Origin: CADCTQ01 sp963844325
GTDB taxonomy: Bacteria > Bacteroidota > Bacteroidia > Cytophagales > 172606-1
Length of the DNA: 64,000 bases
NCBI GenBank assembly: GCA_963844325.1
Contig: CAWJNV010000002.1
Coordinates: 5,084,001 to 5,148,000, forward strand
Direction: 5' to 3'
Numbering within the stretch: position 1 is the first letter of the stretch; every line of letters starts with the position of its first letter. The notes beneath the pieces were generated by a model. It worked only from the letters and a program-made list of their open reading frames with translations, searched no databases and was not told where the DNA came from. This document shows, piece after piece, positions 25,248 through 33,468 of this stretch. The translations under genes were made by a program, and so were the position numbers.

Positions 25248-26167
25248 GGCCGGGCCTCCTTCGCGGGTTGGGTGGTTCGCCGGCGGTCCCGGGGGCCGTC
25301 GAGGTGGCCCGCCATGGCGCTGAAGTACACGTCTTCCAGGTCCGGCGGCACCCGGTCAAACCCCGCCGGCGCTTCCTCGCTGTACACGTGGACGACCGTG
25401 CGCCCGCCCAGCAGTTTGGTGGAGATGATGCGGTGTTCCCGTTCCAGTTCCGGCAACGCCCGCTTTTCCACGATCCGGCGCCAGATCCGCCCGTTCAGCG
25501 CTTCCATCGCCTTCAGGGGTTCCGCCTCGTGCAGGATCTCGCCCTTGTTGATGATGGCCATGCGGGTGCAGAGTTCGCTTACGTCTTCGACAATGTGGGT
25601 GGAGAGAATGACCACGCTGTTCTCGCCCAGTTCGCTCAACAGGTTGAGAAAGCGAACCCGTTCGGCGGGGTCGAGCCCGGCCGTCGGCTCGTCCACGATC
25701 ATGAGCCTGGGGTTGCCCAGCAGGGCGACGGCCACGCCGAACCGTTGGCGCATCCCCCCCGAGTAGCCGCCGAGTTTCTGTTTGCGGACCTCCCAGAGGT
25801 TGGTTTTCCGCAGCAGCGCCTCCACGACCTCTTTCCGCAACTTGCGCCCGGCGAATCCCTTCAGGATCGCAAAATGTTCCAGCAGGTCTTCCGCTTTTGC
25901 TTTCGGGTACACCCCGAACTCCTGGGGCAGGTAGCCCAGCGTCTTGCGCACCTCGTCCTGTTGGTTGAGCACGTCGAGGTCGCCGAGGGATACGCGCCCC
26001 GCGTCGGGCTCCTGCAACGTAGCCAGGATGCGCATCAGCGTAGACTTGCCGGCACCGTTGGGCCCCAGCAGGCCGTACATCCCGCTGGGAATGGTGAGGG
26101 TTATGTTTTTAAGCGCCTGCACCCCGTTGGCGTAGGTTTTGGAGACGTCGGCAATTTCCAGTTTCAT
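25244..26167 (-). CDS. ABC transporter ATP-binding protein
   Basis: 307 residues. Walker A is GPNGAGKST, the signature YSGGMRQR, and Walker B LMIVDEPTAGLDP followed by the switch His in LSTHIVEDV. The C-terminal 80 residues form the extra domain common in ATPases of ABC-2 exporters. It energises the two downstream permease-peptidase fusions, with which it overlaps by 4 bp (first gene of a three-gene operon). The promoter region carries an ACTTTG-N5-CAAAGT palindrome 32 bp upstream of the start codon, suggesting repression or activation by a dimeric regulator. Confidence 0.95.
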   Translation of the reverse strand: MKLEIADVSKTYANGVQALKNITLTIPSGMYGLLGPNGAGKSTLMRILATLQEPDAGRVSLGDLDVLNQQDEVRKTLGYLPQEFGVYPKAKAEDLLEHFAILKGFAGRKLRKEVVEALLRKTNLWEVRKQKLGGYSGGMRQRFGVAVALLGNPRLMIVDEPTAGLDPAERVRFLNLLSELGENSVVILSTHIVEDVSELCTRMAIINKGEILHEAEPLKAMEALNGRIWRRIVEKRALPELEREHRIISTKLLGGRTVVHVYSEEAPAGFDRVPPDLEDVYFSAMAGHLDGPRDRRRTTQPAKEARP

Positions 26168-26198
26168 GAGTTCCGTTGGTCAATTGAGAAATAAAAGT

Positions 26199-26215
26199 AC
26201 TTTGCATTTCAAAGT
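26199..26215. promoter_or_regulatory. Putative operator ACTTTG-N5-CAAAGT, site 1
   Basis: A perfect 6-bp inverted repeat with 5-bp spacer within aaaagtactttgcatttcaa. It lies directly upstream of the ABC ATPase gene, where a promoter is expected. The same extended sequence recurs at 26374. Confidence 0.55.
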
Positions 26216-26373
26216 TTAAAATCCTGAAATACTCCCCGGAGGGAGGATTTAACCGTGAGGTTGCGGGCTGGTGCCCGTACCGCAAATTCCTGAATACGTT
26301 TGCCGGTAGTTGGAAGACCCGGCCGTTATCCCCTGCCCTTGGACGGGGAACCCCATTTAACAATTCGAAAAGT

Positions 26374-26390
26374 ACTTTGCGTCTCAAAGT
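26374..26390. promoter_or_regulatory. Putative operator ACTTTG-N5-CAAAGT, site 2
   Basis: Context aaaagtactttgcgtctcaa: the same inverted repeat and flanks as the site 175 bp away, differing only in the spacer. Two such sites in one intergenic region argue for a real binding site. The rest of 26168-26656 contains no gene that I can support. Confidence 0.5.
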
Positions 26391-26656
26391 TATACAGGCT
26401 TTTCATTTTGTCAAGAGGCGTCGCAAAAATGTTTTCACGGCGGGCACGCCGGGCAGGCGGTAGCTTGACCATCGTGACGCGGCAGGTGGGCCGGGGGTGC
26501 TACGTGCGGGCAAGGGCAAGCGGACGCTTGGGTGGGGAAGGCACCGGCGGACGCCTGCGCCAGTGTGCGTGAGGGCGAGAATCACGCGTGCGCATGACGC
26601 CTGGGCCCGCGGGCCTGGTTACGGCCGGTCAGACGCATTATGTGAGTCAGGGCGTG

Positions 26657-26861
26657 ATCGGACCGGCGCAGCCGAGTCCCGTAGGGACGCGATATTGGTA
26701 GCCCATTATGACGTAATGGCGTAGCTTTTCGCCCACCAAGTGATTGTGCGGTTGGGGTGATTGTCACTTCCGTATTTCGTCCCTACGGGATTAAAAAAGG
26801 AGGTATATCGTGTTTTCTACCAATATCGCGTCCCTACGGGATTCGGCTGCGCCGGTCCGAT
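26657..26861. repeat. Inverted repeat of CCCGTAGGGACG type, overlapping the acetyltransferase 3' end
   Basis: Arms of 45 bp (26657-26701 and 26817-26861) match with one mismatch. Each contains the core tcccgtagggacgcgatatt followed by ggtag. A further cgtccctacggga lies at 26778-26790. The right arm includes the last codons and the TAG stop of the acetyltransferase gene, so the left arm is an inverted copy of that gene's tail. Confidence 0.75.
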
Positions 26862-27382
26862 TGCAGCACGGCGTAAGTCTTTACGTCCTTGAATTGTCCC
26901 CAGCGCTTGACCAGTTGCCGGTGCAGCCCTTCGTACTGCATGCCCAGCTTTTCGAGAATTTTAGCCGAAGCGCCATTCTCCTGCATGAAGTGGGCTTCGA
27001 TCCGGTTGAGCCCTACCGCGTCAAAGCCGAAGTCAACCACCTTCCGGGCCGCCTCCGAAGCGTAGCCCTGCCCCCAGCAAGGCTTGCCGATCCAGTACCC
27101 GAGTTCGGCCGACTGAAAAGGCGCATTCAGAAACAGGCTGATGCCGCCAACCAGGGTACCGGCTTGCCGGAGGCATATCGCCCAGCGAATGGTTTTTTCC
27201 ATTGCGTATTCCTGCTGGTGGGTAGCCAGCCAGTCTTGCACATCCCGCAAGGTACAGGGGTGCGGAATGCGCAGGGTCGTGGCGGCGACGTCTTTCTCGC
27301 TGATGAGCGACAACAAAGCCTGCTGGTCTTCATTCCGGAAGGGGCGCAGCAGGAGGCGGTCCGTTTGCAGAAGAGGAATCAT
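26834..27382 (-). CDS. GNAT family N-acetyltransferase (RimJ/RimL type)
   Basis: 182 residues. It opens IPLLQTDRLLLRPFRNED, the standard N-terminus of RimJ/RimL-like acetyltransferases. It continues with TLVGGISLF, AELGYWIGKPCWGQGYASEA (the acetyl-CoA pyrophosphate loop is the GQGYASEA part) and GLNRIEAHFMQENGASAKIL near the C-terminus. It transfers acetyl from acetyl-CoA to an amine; substrate unknown (ribosomal protein N-termini and small amines are both known for the group). An upstream Met (MIHPYRPN) would add 10 residues. The last four codons (RSRIP, stop) lie in a dispersed repeat, so the native C-terminus may have been altered. Confidence 0.9.
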   Translation of the reverse strand: MIPLLQTDRLLLRPFRNEDQQALLSLISEKDVAATTLRIPHPCTLRDVQDWLATHQQEYAMEKTIRWAICLRQAGTLVGGISLFLNAPFQSAELGYWIGKPCWGQGYASEAARKVVDFGFDAVGLNRIEAHFMQENGASAKILEKLGMQYEGLHRQLVKRWGQFKDVKTYAVLQSDRRSRIP

Positions 27383-27451
27383 GGGAAGATTGGGGCGATA
27401 AGGATGAATCATCGGGTCGTATAAAAATATACAATTAAATAAGCAGGCAGC

Positions 27452-27558
27452 ATTAAATTATAGATTTTGAATTATGGATTTTAGATTAAAATCATTGACA
27501 GTCAGAGACTAAAGCAGGCAATTCATAATTCAAAATCCATAATTCATAATTTACAATC
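27452..27558. repeat. AT-rich inverted repeat (aattatggattttgaattat words)
   Basis: The left part attatagattttgaattatg and the right part aattcataattcaaaatcca are imperfect reverse complements. The short word aagcaggca occurs on both sides (27441 and 27532). It is far more AT-rich than anything nearby and lies between divergent genes. Confidence 0.65.
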
Positions 27559-27720
27559 AGACTTCTACTTACCGGGTGATCCGCTTGTCCATCCCTGGTG
27601 ATTCCAGGGTTTCCTGACCCTCCGGGTACGCTTATCCTTTTTCCGTCGGCACTCGTCATTGTTTCCCGGCTGCGTACCGGCGGGGGGACTTACTTGCCGT
27701 TGTTTTCCATCCCACGTCCC

Positions 27721-28401
27721 ATGCTACTCCGTTTCCTACCCCTTCCCCTGCTGTTGGGCTTAGGGGCCGCCGCGCCGGCGGTTCTTGCCCAGTCTGCTTC
27801 GCCCGTACCTGCCACTACCGGGTTGCCCCTTGCGTTTGAAGCAGGCTACCTGGGCTCCCTGCGCTACCCGGGTTTCGCGTTGGGGGTTGGCTGGCCGGTC
27901 CGGCAAAAAGAGGTCTTCCGGGGCTGGGCCGGCCATTCGCCCCGCCTGCGGAGAACCGCCCAACGGGTGCTGACGGCGCAGCTCTCGTATTACCACCATC
28001 CCCGCTACCACGACCACTGGCGGCTCTCGTTGGGGTACCAGTGGCGCCGCACGGGGGCCACGGGCTGGTTTGCGGACCTGAGCCCCCAACTGGGCGTGAG
28101 CCGCACGTTTACCGGTGCCACCGTGTACCGCGTGGCGGCTGACAACCAGGTCCGGAAAGTACCCGGTGCCGGCGATTGGTTCGTCAACGGGCAGCTTGCT
28201 TTTTCAGTGGGCAAACGCTTCCCGCTCCGCCGGGCCACTCCCTCCCCGGTGGGCATTTACCTCCGCCCTTCGCTGCTGGTACTCCTGCCGTACAATGGAT
28301 TTCTGTACGTGCGGCCGGCCGTCGAACTGGGCACCCGGCTTACTTTCGCGCAAGGCCCGCAGGTCCGCGCCCGGCGGGTCACTAAGTATACTGATGAGTA
28401 A
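27721..28401 (+). CDS. Exported barrel-like protein, 226 aa, unknown function
   Basis: A signal peptide (MLLRFLPLPLLLGLGAAAPA ending VLAQ) is followed by alternating short strands with many Tyr, Arg and Gly residues (LTAQLSYYHHPRYHDHWRLS, LSLGYQWRRTGATGWFADLS, YLRPSLLVLLPYNGFLYVRP, AVELGTRLTFA), suggesting an outer-membrane barrel of about eight strands. No named family recognised. The start was chosen at the signal-peptide Met; the frame opens 41 codons earlier in what looks like promoter DNA. An octamer hairpin begins at the stop codon. Confidence 0.7.
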   Translation: MLLRFLPLPLLLGLGAAAPAVLAQSASPVPATTGLPLAFEAGYLGSLRYPGFALGVGWPVRQKEVFRGWAGHSPRLRRTAQRVLTAQLSYYHHPRYHDHWRLSLGYQWRRTGATGWFADLSPQLGVSRTFTGATVYRVAADNQVRKVPGAGDWFVNGQLAFSVGKRFPLRRATPSPVGIYLRPSLLVLLPYNGFLYVRPAVELGTRLTFAQGPQVRARRVTKYTDE

Positions 28402-28497
28402 GGTTATATGGCTGTATGGCTATATGGTTGAATGGTTGAATGGTTGAACGGTTGGATCAGCCATCTAACCATACAGCCATACAGCGATATAACCATA
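28402..28497. repeat. Octamer-word hairpin repeat, copy 3
   Basis: Words atggctgt, atggctat, atggttga (three times) and acggttgg are followed by the inverse series (agccatct, aaccatac, agccatac, agcgatat, aaccatac). It starts one base after the TAA of the barrel-like gene. Confidence 0.85.
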
Positions 28498-28552
28498 CCC
28501 TTTCTTGTCAATACCACCAGTTACAAATACAAGCACTAGCCCCCTTACCCGT

Positions 28553-29599
28553 ATGTCTGCCATGAACCGCTTTCTCCTGCTTTCAGGGTTACTCCTTTTT
28601 GCCCGCTGCCAACGGGAAGAAATTACCTTTTCGACGGCTGCCGACGAGACGTTTTACGTGCAGCAGGGCGACGCCAAGCTCCGCGTGCAGGTGCGGGGCA
28701 ATACGCAGTCGGGGAAGATCATCCTGACCGTACACGGCGGCCCGGGCGGCTCGTCGTACTACCTCAGTTACCTGGCGCAGATGCAGCGGGAAGTGGAGCC
28801 GCACGCGGCCGTGGCCTACTGGGACCAGCCCCTGGCCGGCGCTTCGCAGGGCAACCGGGCCGGCGTTACCATTGAGGGCATCGCCGGGGGCCTGCGGAAA
28901 GTGGTCACCGTGCTGCGCCACCGCTACGGCCCCGGGCAAAAAATCATACTCTTCAGCGAAAGCTGGGGCGGCCTGATCGCCACGACTTTTCTGACTGCCG
29001 GCGACAACCAGCAACTCGTACAGGGCTGGATCAACGCCGACGGCCCGCACGACTTCCACCTGATGGACCGGGAAATCATCAAAATGGCCATTGCCACCGG
29101 CGAAAGCGAAATTGCCAAAGGCAACCACGTGGACACCTGGCGGGAGATTGTCGCCTACTGCCGCAACAACGACCCGGCTGGCAACTACGCGGTATCGCGT
29201 CGTTTGAACGAACTGCTGGGCGAGGCCGAGTACCTGATCGACACGGTGGTACGGGTGGAATTCAATACGCCGGCCATTTTCTGGCGGGAAGCCCAGCGCA
29301 ACCAGGCCCCCTTTACGGCCTTGCTGCTTAATTTACTGGCCAACAGCTACCATGAAGTAGAAAAAGAGGCGTATAAAACCTATTTTGCCGAAAAAGTGGG
29401 CGTAATCCGGGTGCCCCTGCTCCTGCTGTGGGGCAAGTATGATTTCATTGCGCCGCCCGCCGTGGCCGACAGCCTTTATGAACGGGTGCAGTCGCCCGTC
29501 AAGCAGAAGGTGCTGCTCGGGCGCAGCGGCCACAATGGCTTTTTGCAGGAACCCGGCGTGTTCTGGCCCGCTTTCCGCCAATTCGTAGACCAGCGCTGA
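28553..29599 (+). CDS. Alpha/beta hydrolase, proline iminopeptidase-like, exported
   Basis: 348 residues. A hydrophobic N-terminus (MNRFLLLSGLLLFARC) may be a lipoprotein signal, with Arg unusual just before Cys. The hydrolase core shows the oxyanion motif HGGPGGSS, the nucleophile in LFSESWGG, an acid in LLWGKYDFIAPP and the His in GRSGHNGFL. The HGGPGG motif is typical of the S33 proline iminopeptidase group. Its stop codon overlaps the start of a LytS-type kinase (TGATG), so hydrolase, kinase and regulator form one operon; a role in producing or removing the sensed molecule is plausible but unproven. A second possible start is 9 bp downstream. Confidence 0.85.
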   Translation: MSAMNRFLLLSGLLLFARCQREEITFSTAADETFYVQQGDAKLRVQVRGNTQSGKIILTVHGGPGGSSYYLSYLAQMQREVEPHAAVAYWDQPLAGASQGNRAGVTIEGIAGGLRKVVTVLRHRYGPGQKIILFSESWGGLIATTFLTAGDNQQLVQGWINADGPHDFHLMDREIIKMAIATGESEIAKGNHVDTWREIVAYCRNNDPAGNYAVSRRLNELLGEAEYLIDTVVRVEFNTPAIFWREAQRNQAPFTALLLNLLANSYHEVEKEAYKTYFAEKVGVIRVPLLLLWGKYDFIAPPAVADSLYERVQSPVKQKVLLGRSGHNGFLQEPGVFWPAFRQFVDQR

Positions 29600-30642
29600 T
29601 GCAGCTATCCCGGTATTACCGTGCGCAACTCCTCTTCTGGACGGGCACGGCCCTGTTTTATTCGGCCAAGGAGTTCCGGCATTTGCCGCCCGCTTACCTG
29701 CTGGCGCAGTTTGCCGGCTTTGCCGGAAGCGGCTTTCTGGCTACGCACCTGTATCGCCGCACCCTGCGCCGGATCGCCTTCCGCTACGACGACGTGCCGG
29801 CGGTCGGCCGGCGGGTATGCCAGCCGTTGCTCCTGCTGGCTTTGGGAACGGCCGGCTTTGATTACTGGATGGACCGCCAGGTGTACCACCAGGGTTTTGC
29901 CAGTGATCCGTATTATGGGTTCACGCTGGCGGGGTATTTTGCCGACGGCCTGGTGATCTTTCTGCCCTGGTTCCTGCTTTTTCACCTCTACCAGTACGGC
30001 CGCCACCTGAGCCGGCTTGAGGCCCGGCACGCCATTGCCCAGGGCGAACTGAATGCGCAGCAACTCCAGAACCTGGTCAACAAACTCAATCCGCATTTTC
30101 TGTTCAACACCCTGAATACGATCCGCTGGCTGGTCAACAAGGACCGGCAGCAAGCTTGCCTGGCCATCAACGAACTTTCCGAAATCCTGCGCTACACGCT
30201 GCGGCAGGAACGGCTCACGACGGTAGCCTTGCAGGAAGAACTGATCGTGGTCGAGAAATACCTGCGCGTGGAGCAGTGGCGGCTGGGCGAAGTGCTGCGC
30301 TACGAGGTCACCTGCGACCCGGCCCTGCTTTCCCTGCCGGTGCCCCCGTTTCTGATCCTCAACGTGGTGGAAAACAGCGTGAAGCACGGCATCAGCCAGC
30401 AACTCGACGGCGGCAGCATTGCCATCCACATCGCGGCGTTCGGCGGCAACCCGGTGATCGAAGTAGCCAATACCGGGCAGTTAACCCTTTTCCGGAAAGG
30501 CTTCGGCCTGGGCAGCGTGGAGAGCCTGTTGAGAAATACCTACGGGGAGACCTCCCGCGTCACGCTGACCGAACGCCAGGGACAGGTCGTGACTACCTTG
30601 TACCTGATGCACAACGCTTACCCGACCACCCATGCCCTTTAA
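29599..30642 (+). CDS. LytS-type sensor histidine kinase
   Basis: 347 residues. Four hydrophobic segments (for example LLFWTGTALFYSAKEF, LLLALGTAGFDYW, YFADGLVIFLPWFLLFHLY) form the membrane part. The phospho-acceptor region ALQQLQ-like, with NKLNPHFLFNTLNTIRWLV, is the hallmark of the His_kinase (PF06580) family. ATPase motifs follow (VPPFLILNVVENSVKHGI; KGFGLGSVESLL). It pairs with the LytTR regulator whose gene overlaps its last 11 bp. The sensed signal is unknown. Confidence 0.92.
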   Translation: MQLSRYYRAQLLFWTGTALFYSAKEFRHLPPAYLLAQFAGFAGSGFLATHLYRRTLRRIAFRYDDVPAVGRRVCQPLLLLALGTAGFDYWMDRQVYHQGFASDPYYGFTLAGYFADGLVIFLPWFLLFHLYQYGRHLSRLEARHAIAQGELNAQQLQNLVNKLNPHFLFNTLNTIRWLVNKDRQQACLAINELSEILRYTLRQERLTTVALQEELIVVEKYLRVEQWRLGEVLRYEVTCDPALLSLPVPPFLILNVVENSVKHGISQQLDGGSIAIHIAAFGGNPVIEVANTGQLTLFRKGFGLGSVESLLRNTYGETSRVTLTERQGQVVTTLYLMHNAYPTTHAL

Positions 30643-31363
30643 GATCACGGCCATCATCGTGGACGACGAGAAACCGGCCCGCGAGGAAATGGTGGACCTG
30701 CTCCGGGCCCACCCCGATGTAGACGTGGTGGCCGTGTGCCGCAACGGCTTTGAGGCCAGGGCGGACATCGAAAAAATGAGGCCCGACGTGGTATTTCTCG
30801 ATATTTCCCTTCCTCAGCAGAACGGCTTCGAAATGCTGGCGGAGCTGGGGGAGATTCCCGCGGTTATTTTTGTAACGGCCCACGATGCGTACGCCATCCG
30901 GGCGTTTGAAGCCAGTGCCCTCGACTACCTGCTCAAACCGGTGCTGCCCGGGCGGCTCGGCCAGGCCCTCGACAAACTGCGCCGTTCGCTGCAGCAGTCC
31001 CGGCCGCCGGACAACTCCCTGTTCCGGCACTTGTTTCTGCGCAACGGCAACGAGTATCGGCTGGTGCGGCTCCAGGACGTCCACCTGGTAGAAGCCTGCG
31101 GGAACTACATCAAGATCCACGATGCCCGCGGGTTCGTGCTGCAACCCTACACGCTCAAGCAAGCGGCTTTGCTGCTGCACGAACTCGGCTTTATCCAGCT
31201 GAACCGGACGCAGTTGGTCAACCTCCGGTTCGTGGTGCAGGCGAGTTTCCACCCGCCGCGCCGGTTGGGCATTACGCTCGAAAACGGGGGCGTGTATTAC
31301 GCTTCCACGCGCCGCACGGCGGCCGTCCGGGATGCACTGGCCGGCAAGCCCTTGTTTGCGTGA
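30632..31363 (+). CDS. LytTR family response regulator
   Basis: 243 residues. The receiver has IIVDDEKPAREEMVDLL, VVFLDISLPQQNG and YLLKPV. The C-terminal LytTR DNA-binding domain (about 130-240) has LFLRNGNEYRLVRLQDVHLV, EACGNYIKIH and a final FIQLNRTQLVNLRFV, the usual LytTR pattern. The start overlaps the kinase gene by 11 bp. It probably controls nearby genes from paired LytTR repeats; none could be recognised by eye. Confidence 0.93.
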   Translation: MPFKITAIIVDDEKPAREEMVDLLRAHPDVDVVAVCRNGFEARADIEKMRPDVVFLDISLPQQNGFEMLAELGEIPAVIFVTAHDAYAIRAFEASALDYLLKPVLPGRLGQALDKLRRSLQQSRPPDNSLFRHLFLRNGNEYRLVRLQDVHLVEACGNYIKIHDARGFVLQPYTLKQAALLLHELGFIQLNRTQLVNLRFVVQASFHPPRRLGITLENGGVYYASTRRTAAVRDALAGKPLFA

Positions 31364-31461
31364 GGCCGTTTTTCTTTCTCCCTGCTCCCGGGTGAGCAGA
31401 CGGGTTACTGCCGGTTACTCCCGGGCAGTTTATTAAGCCAATATTAAGTGCCGGGAGGCGA

Positions 31462-31478
31462 GTTTACTATTAGTAAAC
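31462..31478. promoter_or_regulatory. Palindrome GTTTAC-N5-GTAAAC upstream of a promoter
   Basis: A perfect 6-bp inverted repeat with a 5-bp spacer about 14 bp upstream of the -33 element at 31493. A second imperfect palindrome, gttaacattttgttaat, follows. Possible operator for the Lys/Ala-rich gene. Confidence 0.4.
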
Positions 31479-31492
31479 AAATCGTTAACATT

Positions 31493-31522
31493 TTGTTAAT
31501 GCTGCAATTGCGCTTACGTTTG
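31493..31522 (+). promoter_or_regulatory. Bacteroidota sigma-A promoter TTG-N19-TACGTTTG
   Basis: The -33 TTG at 31493-31495 and the -7 box TACGTTTG at 31515-31522 are 19 bp apart, matching the published TTG/TAnnTTTG consensus of this phylum. The gene start is 23 bp downstream of the -7 box. Confidence 0.6.
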
Positions 31523-31544
31523 CGGCTCACGACCCAAGTTCCCG

Positions 31545-31874
31545 ATGAACAGCCCTAAAGTATTACGCAAAGAATTGAAGGCCAAGCTTGCGCAGGCCAT
31601 CCAGTCCCTGCTCGCGGCCACGCCCGGAGCCGATGCCGAAGCAGTAGCCAAAGCCGCCCGGAAGACGGCCCGGAAACTGGCTAAAAAGTTTGTTCAGCCC
31701 GCGGGTTCCGCCCAAAAACCGGCCGCCCAACCGGAGCAGGTACCGGCTGCCACGGCCGGCCAGAGCGAGGCAGGAAAAGGGGTACAGGCAAAATCAAAGA
31801 AGCACAAAGTCGGCAAAGAGAAGGCCCGCAAGGCAGTTCTGCCGGCCAAGAGTTCCTCCCAACTCGTTTCCTAA
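31545..31874 (+). CDS. Lys/Ala-rich basic protein, 109 aa
   Basis: It has a helical N-terminal third (MNSPKVLRKELKAKLAQAIQ and AVAKAARKTARKLAKKF), then a Pro/Gln/Ala linker and a Lys-rich tail (AKSKKHKVGKEKARKA). Composition resembles histone H1-like and other nucleoid-associated proteins, but there is no conserved fold to confirm it. It has its own well-formed promoter and an upstream palindrome, suggesting independent, regulated and possibly strong expression. Confidence 0.6.
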   Translation: MNSPKVLRKELKAKLAQAIQSLLAATPGADAEAVAKAARKTARKLAKKFVQPAGSAQKPAAQPEQVPAATAGQSEAGKGVQAKSKKHKVGKEKARKAVLPAKSSSQLVS

Positions 31875-31932
31875 CCGCCGGTGCATGTCCCCCGGTGTAT
31901 TCGTCCCATCCCGTTCATCCCCGTATCAATAA

Positions 31933-32988
31933 ATGGAAGCCGCCGAGGTAGTAGTGATCGGGGCGGGTCAGAGCGGGCTGGCAACGGGTTATTATTTGCG
32001 GCGAACGGGTTTGTCGTTCGTGCTGCTCGACGAGCAACCCGCCCCGGGAGGCGCCTGGCAGCACGGCTGGGATTCACTGCACCTGTTTTCCCCGGCCGAA
32101 CAGAGTTCCCTGCCCGGCTGGCTCATGCCCCGCAGCAGCGAGGCTTATCCGCACCGCGACGAGGTAATTGACTACCTGCGTCAATACGAACAAAAGTATC
32201 ACCTGCCGGTGGAGCGCCCCGTGTCCGTATCCGCGGTCGAACGGGAGGGCGGTTATTTCCGGGTTCGTACCTCCCGGGGAGACATCCGGGCGAAAGCCGT
32301 GGTAAGCGCCACGGGCAGCTGGCGCAAGCCCTTTACGCCCGGCTACCCCGGGCGGGAGGCATTCGAAGGCCGGCAGGTACATTCCGCTCACTACCGTTCC
32401 CCCGCCGGCCTGGCCGGCAAAAAGGTGCTCGTCGTGGGAGGCGGCAACTCGGGCGCCCAGATTCTGGCGGAAGTTTCCCGGGTCGCTGCCGTCACCTGGG
32501 TAACGCCCAAGGCCCCCACATTCCTGCCCGACGAAGTAGACGGGAGGTACCTGTTCGCGGCGGCCACGCAGCACTACCTGGCCGGGCAGGCCGGCAAAGC
32601 GGTCCCGCCACCGGCCCGCCTGGGCGACATTGTGATGGTACCGCCGGTGCGGGAAGCGCGGGAGCGGGGCGTGCTGCACAGCGTAAGCCCCTTCGAGCGG
32701 TTCACGGCGACGGGCGTGGTCTGGCCCGGCGGGCGGGAAACGCCGGCAGACGCCGTGATCTGGTGCACGGGTTTCGGGCCCGCCCTCGACCCCCTGCAAC
32801 CCCTCGGGGTGGTGGAACCGGATGGCAGAGCAGCCACTTCCGGAACCCGCGCCGCCAAAGCCGCCGGGCTGTGGCTGGTGGGCTACGGCAACTGGACCGG
32901 CTTCGCTTCGGCCACCCTCATCGGCGTAGGACGGAGCGCCCGGGAGACCGTCAGGCAGGTGGAACAGTACGTCCGGGCATCCGGCTGA
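31933..32988 (+). CDS. Flavin-dependent monooxygenase / NAD(P)-binding oxidoreductase
   Basis: 351 residues with two dinucleotide-binding motifs: an FAD site VVVIGAGQSGLATGYYL at the N-terminus and an NAD(P) site KVLVVGGGNSGAQILAEVS in the middle. The linker ATGSWRKPFTPGYPGRE and the late VIWCTGF motif are typical of flavin-containing monooxygenases of the CzcO/ArsO kind. It probably hydroxylates or oxidises a small molecule using NADPH and O2. No arsenic or siderophore genes are adjacent, so the substrate is open. It starts 58 bp after the Lys/Ala-rich gene. Confidence 0.87.
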   Translation: MEAAEVVVIGAGQSGLATGYYLRRTGLSFVLLDEQPAPGGAWQHGWDSLHLFSPAEQSSLPGWLMPRSSEAYPHRDEVIDYLRQYEQKYHLPVERPVSVSAVEREGGYFRVRTSRGDIRAKAVVSATGSWRKPFTPGYPGREAFEGRQVHSAHYRSPAGLAGKKVLVVGGGNSGAQILAEVSRVAAVTWVTPKAPTFLPDEVDGRYLFAAATQHYLAGQAGKAVPPPARLGDIVMVPPVREARERGVLHSVSPFERFTATGVVWPGGRETPADAVIWCTGFGPALDPLQPLGVVEPDGRAATSGTRAAKAAGLWLVGYGNWTGFASATLIGVGRSARETVRQVEQYVRASG

Positions 32989-33468
32989 ACCCTCTCCCCT
33001 GCGCATTGCCCATCTCCCCAACGGCAGGAAGCTTACCCGTATGAATCAGCAGGTCATTCCCATCGGGTTGTGAAGCGGAATTTGCGTACCTGGTTATAGG
33101 TATTTTCAGCCGGAGATGGTTGTTTTCTAAAATTTATGCCAGGGGTTATTGCAGTGTACCGGCCCGGTTCATTACATTAGTGCCGTCAACCAGCATCATA
33201 CGCGACATCGCTTTTTGCGACGCCACACCCTTCTTTACGATCCTTCATCAGCATACCGATCCGTTTGGCGACGCTTTTCGTGTCATTGGTCATCCTCCAT
33301 TTTTTATTCCGATTCCATTCTTCAAACACTGGTTTCGCGCGATGACATTGCCGTTGGCGGGCCCGTTCCCCGCGTGGTGCATCGCATTCCTGCGGGAAAG
33401 GCATCAACGGGGAGGAGTGATGTGCCCGATACGCTTACTACTTACAATCACCCAACCGGAGCCGCAAA
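32989..33468. other. Leader region of the SLOG/TIR/RyR island
   Basis: 480 bp of lower GC. A 118-codon frame (33120-33476) overlaps the next start by 8 bp but has an odd His/Phe/Pro-rich composition and no domain, so it is not called. A gcgtacctggttat word near 33082 recalls the loop of the GTTGTTCG repeats. The promoter of the island is expected here, but no exact TAnnTTTG box was found. Confidence 0.4.

Noticed and set aside
22701..25766. A 1021-codon open frame on the plus strand opposite the other permease-peptidase gene
   Set aside because: Same reason: antisense shadow of a gene with clear HExxH and ABC-2 features.
26300..26572. A 90-codon plus-strand frame in the gap upstream of the ABC operon
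   Set aside because: It crosses an operator-like palindrome and has no domain; it ends in Arg/Gly-rich low-complexity sequence.
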